A stretch of DNA of 5,045 bases from CBETVX01 sp965539935 (lineage in GTDB: Bacteria; Bacillota; Clostridia; Peptostreptococcales; Caminicellaceae): the NCBI GenBank assembly GCA_965539935.1, contig CBETVX010000094.1, positions 1 to 5,045 of the forward strand, written 5' to 3'. How positions within the stretch are numbered: position 1 is the stretch's first letter; each line of letters begins with the position of its first letter. The notes under the pieces were generated by a model. The model was not told where the DNA came from. It was given only the letters and a program-made list of their open reading frames with translations, and did not search any database. The position numbers and the translations under genes were made by a program. Shown piece after piece: positions 1 to 5,045 of this stretch.

Positions 1-239
1 CTAATCATTCCACATTATATATACATTAATTATTAAGATACTTCTCTGTAAAACTTTTTTTAGCTCCTTTTAAAGAAAATCTACAAATTTTTTTGAATTT
101 ATAAATATTTTTAATTATATTATAACATACCTAATCCCTTTGTTATTGAATATTTCCCTTTCATTTCTTTCTTAGCTGCATCATTGTATTATAAACCTTA
201 AAATCTATTATGTATACCTTAATATAGTTATCTTTTAAT
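1..239. other. AT-rich intergenic region without a recognisable gene
   Basis: Stops are frequent in all six frames and the longest open stretches are a few dozen codons. I see no tRNA, rRNA, riboswitch or repeat array. A Shine-Dalgarno-like AAAGGAG occurs on the minus strand at 64-70, but no start codon lies within reach. A 22-codon open stretch on the minus strand (188-120) is discussed among the rejected items. The only other point of note is the promoter-like site at 119-127. The region probably separates this operon from the next transcription unit to the left. Confidence 0.7.
119..127 (-). promoter_or_regulatory. Possible extended -10 promoter element pointing left
   Basis: On the minus strand TGTTATAAT matches the extended -10 consensus TGnTATAAT exactly. 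A -35 candidate, ATAACA at 141-146, matches 4 of 6 consensus positions with a 16-base spacer. It lies downstream of the operon terminator and points out of the window, where it could serve a further gene. In DNA this AT-rich such matches are common, so the support is weak. Confidence 0.25.
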
Positions 240-284
240 AAAAAAATCCTAGCTCCGTCATTTGCGAATAACTAGGATTTTTTT
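240..284. terminator. Intrinsic terminator of the operon, likely bidirectional
   Basis: A perfect 13-base-pair stem, arms 240-252 and 272-284, brackets a 19-base loop. The core is TCCTAG/CTAGGA, flanked by seven A and seven T, so each strand reads as hairpin plus U-tract. Read on the minus strand it ends the uxaA transcript, 40 bases after the stop codon. In that RNA the loop can fold further: UUCG (268-265) pairs with CGGA (257-254) around a 7-base loop, giving a two-tier hairpin. The symmetric A and T runs would also allow it to stop a transcript entering from the left. Confidence 0.88.
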
Positions 285-295
285 AATATATTATT

Positions 296-316
296 TTAGA
301 TAGTATCTATGGTCAT
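296..316 (-). other. Orphan Shine-Dalgarno with six-codon reading frame after uxaA
   Basis: Directly behind the uxaA stop, AAGGAG (318-323) is followed almost at once by ATG and five more codons (MTIDTI) before TAA. The spacer of one base is too short for efficient initiation, and the peptide has no recognisable character. It could be the remnant of a lost downstream gene start or a chance A/G-rich string. I do not call it a gene. Confidence 0.2.
297..309. repeat. Small perfect inverted repeat
   Basis: TAGATA-G-TATCTA is a perfect 6-1-6 dyad between uxaA and the terminator. The single central base means it cannot form a normal RNA hairpin, so if it matters it would be as a DNA-binding site. 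It sits at the end of the operon, an unusual place for an operator. Nothing else supports a function. Confidence 0.25.
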
Positions 317-324
317 TCTCCTTC

Positions 325-1812
325 TTAAAGAGTAACACCAGACTTAAAAATAGCAATTTCTTTAAAATTATTTTTCTCATTATTTACTAGTTTTCCACTG
401 GCAACATTTATAATATAATCTATAAACTCTTCTAATAATTCTTCTATGGAAGTATCATTTATTATATCCCCAGCGTTAAAATCTATCCAATGGGGTTTTT
501 GTTTATATAATTTACTATTAGTCGAAATTTTTACTGTTGGAACAAAACTTCCAAAGGGCGTCCCTCTTCCTGTACTAAATAATACCATATGACTACCGGA
601 TGCTCCCAATGCCGTTGTAGCTACTAAATCGTTACCCGGTGCTTCAAGTAAATTTAAACCTTTATTCTTAATTGTTTCTCCATATTGTAAAACATCAATT
701 ACTGGAGCTTCACCACCTTTTTGAGTACATCCCAATGATTTATCCTCTAAGGTACTTATTCCTCCATCTTTGTTACCGGGAGAAGGATTTTCATAAACTG
801 GCTGATTATGCTCAATAAAATAATTTTTAAAATCATTTATTAGGTGGACAGTTTTTTCAAATATTTTCTCATCAATACATCTATGCATAAGTATATTTTC
901 TGCTCCGAACATTTCCGGTACCTCAGTTAAAATAGTGGTTCCCCCTTGGGTGATTAAAAAGTCTGAAAATGCCCCCAGTAATGGATTGGCTGTTATACCA
1001 GAAAAACCATCGGAACCACCACATTTGAGTCCTATAACTAACTCACTAATATCGATATCTTCTCTTGTATCTTTCTTCATATTCTCATATAATTCCTTTA
1101 GATATTTAACGCCTTCAACTATTTCATCATCGGCCTCTTGAGCAATTAGAAACTTAACTCTTTTTTCATTGTATTTATTCAGGGACTCTTTAAAATCTGG
1201 TATATTATTATTTTCGCAGCCTAATCCTAGGACTAATACGCCTCCACCATTAGGGTGATTAACAACGTCTGCTAAAATAGTCCTTGTATCATTATGATCT
1301 TTTCCAAGCTGAGAACAACCATAATTATGTTTAAAAACTACAATATCATCTATTCCTTCAGGGTTAACCTCTCTTTTAAACTCTTTTATAATCATTTCTG
1401 CAATTCCATTTACACATCCAACAGTGGGAACTATCCACAATTCATTTCTAATACCTACTTTACCATTTTCTCTTTTATATCCTTTAAAGGTTAAATTCCT
1501 CTTTTTATAATTAAGGTCCCTTAACTGTCTATTATAGGTATATTCTTCCATGCCCGATAAATTAGTTTTTATATTATGGGTATGAACTAATTCTCCAGGT
1601 TTTATATCATCTATTGCATGTCCAATTGGGTAACCATATTTAATTACATTTTTGTTCTTCTTAATATTTTCTATTGCTATTTTATGGCCAGCCCTAATAT
1701 CTTCTTGCAATTCAATAGGCTTCCTATTTATATCTATAACCATTCCTTGCTTTAAGTCTTGTAATGCAACTACTACGTTATCCTTCTTATTTATTTTTAT
1801 GAAACTTTTCAC
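325..1812 (-). CDS. uxaA: Altronate dehydratase
   Basis: This 495-residue cytoplasmic enzyme dehydrates D-altronate to 2-keto-3-deoxy-D-gluconate, the step after UxaB. It belongs to the UxaA/GarD family of metal-dependent (iron or manganese) hexonate dehydratases. Residues about 5-80 form the SAF domain ending in the conserved histidine pair VHTHN (76-80). The long catalytic region follows, with VGIRNELWIVPTVGCVN (119-135), NYGCSQLG (163-170), GLGCENN (196-202), CGGSDGFSGITANP (264-277), SLGCTQKGG (359-367), SPGNK (344-348) and FSTGRGTPFG (412-421). It ends in AIFKSGVTL, shared with E. coli UxaA, which has essentially the same length. This favours altronate over galactarate (GarD) as substrate. 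The start is GTG, overlapping the uxaB stop as TAGTG, with GAGGTGA at 1817-1823 as ribosome site inside the end of uxaB. Translational coupling is likely. It is the last gene before the terminator and looks complete. Confidence 0.96.
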   Translation of the reverse strand: MKSFIKINKKDNVVVALQDLKQGMVIDINRKPIELQEDIRAGHKIAIENIKKNKNVIKYGYPIGHAIDDIKPGELVHTHNIKTNLSGMEEYTYNRQLRDLNYKKRNLTFKGYKRENGKVGIRNELWIVPTVGCVNGIAEMIIKEFKREVNPEGIDDIVVFKHNYGCSQLGKDHNDTRTILADVVNHPNGGGVLVLGLGCENNNIPDFKESLNKYNEKRVKFLIAQEADDEIVEGVKYLKELYENMKKDTREDIDISELVIGLKCGGSDGFSGITANPLLGAFSDFLITQGGTTILTEVPEMFGAENILMHRCIDEKIFEKTVHLINDFKNYFIEHNQPVYENPSPGNKDGGISTLEDKSLGCTQKGGEAPVIDVLQYGETIKNKGLNLLEAPGNDLVATTALGASGSHMVLFSTGRGTPFGSFVPTVKISTNSKLYKQKPHWIDFNAGDIINDTSIEELLEEFIDYIINVASGKLVNNEKNNFKEIAIFKSGVTL

Positions 1813-3257
1813 TACATCACCTCTTTTATTGCTTCTTTCACTCCTACTTTAATTATTTTATTTAAGTAATACGTAACATTATCCTTAAGGCCTTCAATAT
1901 CATTTAAATCTAATTCCCATATTCTCTTTTCTCCTAGCACCCTGTTAACTATTTTTTCTACTCCTTCTTCCAAACCATCATAATTAGACCATAATTCATC
2001 ATACATTTCTAAGATTTCTTTATTGTCCTTAAGCTCTATAGTTTTCTCATCAATCTTACCACTATATAACCTTATTAATGCAGCAAGGGCAAATACTAGT
2101 TTTTTAGGTAGTTTTCCTGTTCTTTTTTTATACTCTAAGATAGATGGTAATACTCTAGTGTTAAACTTGGAGTTTGAGTTTAAAGCTATACTAATTAAAT
2201 AATGTTTAATATATGGATTTTTGAATCTATCTAAAACAGCATTGGCAAAATAGTTTAGTTCATCCTCTGGAAGGTCTAATGTTGGTACTATTTCTTCAAA
2301 AATTGCTTCCTTCACAAACTGTCCCATTGTACTATCTTCAATGGTTTCTTTTACAGTCTCAAGGCCATATAATAAAGAAACCGGTACCATAGTTGTATGA
2401 GCTCCATTTAGAATTCTTACCTTTCTAGTTCTATAGGGGGTTAAATCATCTACAAACTTAATATTTAAATTTGTCTTATCAACAGGCAACTCATCTTTTA
2501 AAGATGCTGGTCCTTCAACAACCCATAAGTGAAACTGCTCACCTTCAACTACCATATTATCTTCATATCCTAATTCTTCGGTGATTAAATCAATTTTATC
2601 CTTTGGGTATCCTGTAACTATTCTATCTACTAAAGTATTACAGAATATATTACTTCCATTGAGCCACTCAATAAACCCTTGACCTAGATTCCAAAGATCA
2701 GCATATCTTAAAACAATATTTTTTAATTTATCTCCATTTTTATCTATAAGTTCACAGGGTAGAAAAACTAAGCCTTTATTCTCATCACCCTTAAAATATT
2801 TGTATCTCTCAAAGAGAAAAGAAGTCAATTTACCTGGAAAACTCTTTTGCGGTCTATCAGTTAATTTATCATTTTCATCAAATACTATTCCAGCTTCAGT
2901 TGTATTAGATATAATAAATCTTAATTCTGGATTTTTAGCTACCTCTAAATATTCATCGTAATCTTTATATGGATTGATTCCTCTACTAATTGATTCGATG
3001 ATACTTTTTTCCCTAAGCACCTGTCCGTTTTTTATTCCATTTAAGTATAATGTATAAAGTCCATCCTGCTCATTTAATTTCTCCACAAGTCCATTTTCAA
3101 TAGGTTGAACAACCACTATACTAGATTTAAAATCAGCTTCTTTATTAAATATATCTATCATCCAGTCAGCAAAGGCCCTAAGGAAGTTTCCTTCACCAAA
3201 TTGTAAAATTCTTTCTGGATGTTTGTTATGTCTATGAACTTCTTGACTTAATCTCAT
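1812..3257 (-). CDS. uxaB: Tagaturonate reductase (altronate oxidoreductase)
   Basis: This 481-residue cytoplasmic enzyme reduces D-tagaturonate to D-altronate with NADH. It belongs to the polyol-specific long-chain dehydrogenase/reductase (mannitol dehydrogenase) family. The N-terminal Rossmann part carries ILQFGEGNFLRAF (17-29), and SNTTEAGI (117-124) and PCELID (167-172) follow. CNTLVDRIVTGYP (206-218) precedes the helical C-terminal domain. The family catalytic triad is visible as K279, N284 and H287 in RKVRILNGAHT, with the same K-x4-N-x2-H spacing as mannitol dehydrogenase. The GEGNFLRAF form and the near-identical length to E. coli UxaB (about 483) favour UxaB over fructuronate reductase UxuB or mannitol dehydrogenase. 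GGAGGT at 3266-3271 gives a strong ribosome site for the ATG. The gene starts 14 bases after the dehydrogenase stop and shares one base with uxaA, so it is clearly within the operon. It appears intact. Confidence 0.96.
   Translation of the reverse strand: MRLSQEVHRHNKHPERILQFGEGNFLRAFADWMIDIFNKEADFKSSIVVVQPIENGLVEKLNEQDGLYTLYLNGIKNGQVLREKSIIESISRGINPYKDYDEYLEVAKNPELRFIISNTTEAGIVFDENDKLTDRPQKSFPGKLTSFLFERYKYFKGDENKGLVFLPCELIDKNGDKLKNIVLRYADLWNLGQGFIEWLNGSNIFCNTLVDRIVTGYPKDKIDLITEELGYEDNMVVEGEQFHLWVVEGPASLKDELPVDKTNLNIKFVDDLTPYRTRKVRILNGAHTTMVPVSLLYGLETVKETIEDSTMGQFVKEAIFEEIVPTLDLPEDELNYFANAVLDRFKNPYIKHYLISIALNSNSKFNTRVLPSILEYKKRTGKLPKKLVFALAALIRLYSGKIDEKTIELKDNKEILEMYDELWSNYDGLEEGVEKIVNRVLGEKRIWELDLNDIEGLKDNVTYYLNKIIKVGVKEAIKEVM
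1817..1823 (-). promoter_or_regulatory. Ribosome binding site for the GTG start of uxaA
   Basis: GAGGTGA lies within the last codons of uxaB and precedes the GTG at 1812 by 4 bases. It supports the GTG start: the nearby ATG at 1818-1816 is in the uxaB frame and is followed at once by its stop. The TAGTG junction allows a terminating ribosome to restart on uxaA. Confidence 0.65.
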
Positions 3258-3265
3258 AAAAATTA

Positions 3266-3271
3266 ACCTCC
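3266..3271 (-). promoter_or_regulatory. Ribosome binding site of uxaB
   Basis: GGAGGT on the minus strand starts at the base right after the TAG stop of the dehydrogenase gene and has an 8-base spacer to the uxaB ATG at 3257. The whole intergenic space is this site plus an A/T spacer, so there is no room for a separate promoter. Confidence 0.75.
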
Positions 3272-4294
3272 CTAGTCAAATTTAACTAAAACTTTTAGCT
3301 TAGAACCATCATTATTTACTAAAGCTTCAAATGCATCTATTACATTATCTAAGTCAAATACATCCGTAACCATTTTATCTATATCTACTTTTCCCTCAGA
3401 AACTAAATCAATTAGAGGCATAAAGTCATTTAAGCTATTTCTAGAGCCATAAACATCTAATTCTTTTTTTAATAAAATAGAATGATTAAAGGTAGTTTCC
3501 TTTTTCCCATTACCAATTAATATTATCTGACCAGCAAATGCAACATTATCTATACAATTTAGGAATGTATCTGGAAGTCCAGCTGCTTCTATACATACAT
3601 CCATACCATTACCATTAGTAATTTCAAGAACTTTTTCCTTAAGGTTCTCTTTAGTTACATTAATAACTCCATCGGCACCCATTTGTCTTGCATGGTCTAG
3701 TCTACCATCAAAAACATCTGCAATATAGACATTAGCACCTTTAATCTTTGCAGAAATCATGGCAAACATCCCTATGGCACCTGCTCCAAAAACTAATACA
3801 TTATCACCTTTTTGTATATTTCCCCTATTAATTGCATGATAACTAATAGAAAAGGGTTCAATTAATGCTAAAGTTTTTGCAGATAATCCCTTCCCATCAT
3901 AAATTCTTTCTATTGGCATTGTTATGTATTCTGCAAAGGACCCATCTCTTTGAACACCCATGGTTTCATTGGATTCACAACAATTTACATTTCCTTTTTT
4001 ACACGGATAGCAGCTTCCACAGTTAAAATATGGATTTGCTGTCACAATCATCCCCTTGTGTAGCCCTAAATTGTTTTCTTCTATCTCAACTATTTCAGCA
4101 GAAAATTCATGGCCTGGTATCCTTGGATAAGTAGCAAAGGGTTGATTACCTGTATAAGTAGCTATATCTGAGCCACATATGCCACAATATTTTATTTTTA
4201 AAAGTGCTTCACCCTTTTTAGGGGTAGGTATATTTTTTTCAACAACTTCAATTTTTCCAGCTTCCTTTATATGAACAACTTTCATCTTTTCCAT
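3272..4294 (-). CDS. Zinc-dependent NAD(P)-dependent sugar-acid dehydrogenase, LgoD/RspB-like (probable L-galactonate 5-dehydrogenase)
   Basis: A 340-residue medium-chain dehydrogenase of the cytoplasm. Catalytic zinc ligands are visible as C40 (CGICGSD), H62-E63 (PGHE) and E146 (LIEPF). The structural zinc site is C92, C95, C98 and C106. The nucleotide-binding fold has GAGAIG at 170-175, and D193 at the end of the next strand suggests NAD rather than NADP. The stretch GNQPFATYPRIPGHE and the GSRNS motif (283-287) resemble E. coli LgoD (YjjN), which oxidises L-galactonate to D-tagaturonate, and RspB. Because the next two genes consume tagaturonate and then altronate, production of D-tagaturonate from L-galactonate is the best inferred role. 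Close relatives oxidise L-gulonate to fructuronate, and motifs alone do not separate these. I chose the start at 4294 because GGAGG at 4303-4307 lies 8 bases upstream. A frame-compatible ATG at 4315 would add 7 residues but would place the Shine-Dalgarno inside the gene. Confidence 0.9.
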   Translation of the reverse strand: MEKMKVVHIKEAGKIEVVEKNIPTPKKGEALLKIKYCGICGSDIATYTGNQPFATYPRIPGHEFSAEIVEIEENNLGLHKGMIVTANPYFNCGSCYPCKKGNVNCCESNETMGVQRDGSFAEYITMPIERIYDGKGLSAKTLALIEPFSISYHAINRGNIQKGDNVLVFGAGAIGMFAMISAKIKGANVYIADVFDGRLDHARQMGADGVINVTKENLKEKVLEITNGNGMDVCIEAAGLPDTFLNCIDNVAFAGQIILIGNGKKETTFNHSILLKKELDVYGSRNSLNDFMPLIDLVSEGKVDIDKMVTDVFDLDNVIDAFEALVNNDGSKLKVLVKFD

Positions 4295-4302
4295 AATAAT
4301 TT

Positions 4303-4307
4303 CCTCC
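4303..4307 (-). promoter_or_regulatory. Ribosome binding site deciding the dehydrogenase start
   Basis: GGAGG (continuing as GGAGGAAA) on the minus strand has an 8-base spacer to the ATG at 4294. The two upstream in-frame ATGs at 4315 and 4309 have no Shine-Dalgarno of their own; the sequence before them is an A/T-rich run. The shorter 340-residue product is therefore preferred. Confidence 0.75.
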
Positions 4308-4368
4308 ATATCCATTTTAAAAGACTTTATTTTATATATTTCCTTTAATTCCTTGATATGATTTAGTA

Positions 4369-5025
4369 TTAGTAAATTCTCATTAAGGCTGTTTCTTTAG
4401 AACTGTTGATATGTTCCCTTACTGTTTTTTCTATTTTATTTATATCCTTAGAAATTAAAGCATCTATGATTGCAAAATGCTCAGGTCTAGATCTTTTTTC
4501 AATATCCTCCACCTGTAATGTAGACATGACCCTAATTCTATAATCCAAATCGTATATTTGATTGGTGAATTTTATTAGTCTTTCATTATTGCCACTTTTG
4601 ACAATGTATTTGTGGAACTCTAGATCCAGTTCAAAATATTTTGTGGCATTTTCTCTATCCAGATTAAATTCTGCATTTTCAAACCTTCTCTTTAGATCTA
4701 TAAGATAATCTTTAGACATGTTATTACATGCAGTTTTAGCAATTTGAGTTTCTACTATCTCTCTTATTTCAAATACTTCATGTATATCCTTAATAGTTAT
4801 TGGCGACGCAATAATTCCTTTTCGAGGATAAATAGTTACTAATTTTTCTTCACTTAATCTTAATAGAGCTTCTCTAACGGGAGTTCTACTTATACCTAAT
4901 TCTTCTGCGATTTCAGCTTCTAAAATTTGTTCTCCTGGCATTATTTCGCATTTTATTATTTTTTGCTTTATTAAGTTATATGATTTTTCCTTTAATGGAA
5001 TTCTTTTTCTGTTTTCTTTAATCAT
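4369..5025 (-). CDS. GntR family transcriptional regulator, FadR/FCD subfamily
   Basis: This 218-residue cytoplasmic DNA-binding protein is probably the local regulator of the sugar-acid operon that follows it. Residues 10-75 form the GntR winged helix-turn-helix. The recognition region at about 37-57 contains EELGISRTPVREAL, the classic family signature, followed by the wing (YPRKGIIA, 66-73). Residues about 80-215 form the all-helical FCD effector domain. It keeps the metal and ligand-binding set of the family: D134 and H138 (DLEFH), H183 (PEH) and H205 (REH). Many such regulators bind carboxylated sugars such as uronates and aldonates. The length is typical and the gene looks intact. The ATG start is supported by AGGTGGGAG at 5030-5038, a few bases upstream. 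It is transcribed in the same direction as the catabolic genes, 74 bases ahead of the dehydrogenase start, so co-transcription and autoregulation are likely but inferred. E. coli LgoR, UxuR and ExuR are GntR-type regulators of related pathways. I cannot assign which one, if any, is the ortholog. Confidence 0.93.
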   Translation of the reverse strand: MIKENRKRIPLKEKSYNLIKQKIIKCEIMPGEQILEAEIAEELGISRTPVREALLRLSEEKLVTIYPRKGIIASPITIKDIHEVFEIREIVETQIAKTACNNMSKDYLIDLKRRFENAEFNLDRENATKYFELDLEFHKYIVKSGNNERLIKFTNQIYDLDYRIRVMSTLQVEDIEKRSRPEHFAIIDALISKDINKIEKTVREHINSSKETALMRIY

Positions 5026-5029
5026 TCTT

Positions 5030-5038
5030 CTCCCACCT
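5030..5038 (-). promoter_or_regulatory. Ribosome binding site of the GntR regulator gene
   Basis: On the minus strand AGGTGGGAG precedes the ATG at 5025. The AGGTGG part leaves a 7-base spacer, a normal distance. This fixes the start of the regulator. It overlaps the left half of the inverted repeat at 5035-5045. Confidence 0.7.
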
Positions 5039-5045
5039 AATAGGT
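5035..5045. promoter_or_regulatory. Short perfect inverted repeat at window edge, possible operator
   Basis: ACCTA-A-TAGGT is a perfect 5-1-5 dyad directly upstream of, and overlapping, the Shine-Dalgarno of the regulator gene. GntR/FadR proteins bind short dyads near their own promoters, so an autoregulatory operator is possible. The window ends on its last base, so the full extent of the symmetry and its relation to a promoter cannot be seen. A dyad this short may be chance. Confidence 0.2.

Noticed and set aside
64..70. AAAGGAG on the minus strand as a ribosome site for a gene leaving the window on the left.
   Set aside because: No ATG, GTG or TTG occurs within a usable distance downstream of it.
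120..188. A 22-codon open stretch on the minus strand, reading YNDAAKKEMKGKYSITKGLGML, that has a protein-like look and could be the tail of a decayed gene.
   Set aside because: It is preceded by an in-frame stop, has no ribosome site before its only internal early ATG, and I recognise no family. It is too short to support a pseudogene.
935..1852. Three plus-strand open frames of 66-68 codons (935-1141, 1294-1494 and 1652-1852).
   Set aside because: They lie antisense to uxaA and the end of uxaB, both well supported. They have low-complexity products and no ribosome sites, so they are shadows.
4309..4315. Upstream ATG codons at 4315 and 4309 as the dehydrogenase start.
   Set aside because: They lack a Shine-Dalgarno, and the GGAGG at 4303-4307 would fall inside the gene. 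The product from 4294 has the 340-residue length expected of LgoD-like enzymes.
4295..4368. A separate promoter for the dehydrogenase gene: TATAAA at 4331-4336 on the minus strand.
   Set aside because: The best -35 at the proper distance (ATATCA, 4354-4359) matches only 3 of 6 positions, and no terminator precedes it. In DNA this AT-rich a TATAAA is expected by chance, so co-transcription with the regulator is simpler.
1..5045. CRISPR arrays, insertion sequence ends, tRNAs, riboswitches and mobile-element genes.
   Set aside because: I looked for regular repeats, terminal inverted repeats, transposase motifs and RNA gene cores on both strands and found none. The window reads as an ordinary metabolic operon.

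Overview
The window is very AT-rich, uses Shine-Dalgarno sequences of the AGGAGG type, and carries AT-ending codons throughout. This fits a low-GC Gram-positive bacterium (Bacillota, most likely Clostridia-like). That assignment rests on composition and protein style only; no marker gene is present.

All four protein genes lie on the minus strand and read right to left as one compact operon. The order is a GntR/FadR-type (FCD) regulator (5025-4369), a zinc-dependent medium-chain dehydrogenase resembling LgoD/RspB (4294-3272), tagaturonate reductase UxaB (3257-1812) and altronate dehydratase UxaA (1812-325). The gaps are 74, 14 and -1 bases. No terminator lies between the genes, and a strong hairpin terminator at 240-284 closes the unit. 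The operon promoter and anything upstream of the regulator fall outside the window.

The genes make a coherent sugar-acid pathway. UxaB reduces D-tagaturonate to D-altronate with NADH, and UxaA dehydrates D-altronate to 2-keto-3-deoxy-D-gluconate. In the usual galacturonate route tagaturonate comes from the isomerase UxaC, which is absent here. A dehydrogenase sits in its place. The simplest reading is that it oxidises L-galactonate (or a related aldonate) to tagaturonate, as E. coli LgoD does. The first two steps would then be redox-neutral: NADH made by the dehydrogenase is spent by UxaB. The FCD regulator probably senses an acid intermediate of the pathway. No transporter, KDG kinase or KDPG aldolase is visible.

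Bases 1-239 hold no convincing gene, only a weak promoter-like site and scattered short open stretches. Between uxaA and the terminator there is an orphan Shine-Dalgarno with a six-codon reading frame and a small perfect dyad. I see no wholly new system; the window is a recognisable hexonate catabolic operon with an informative gene combination.
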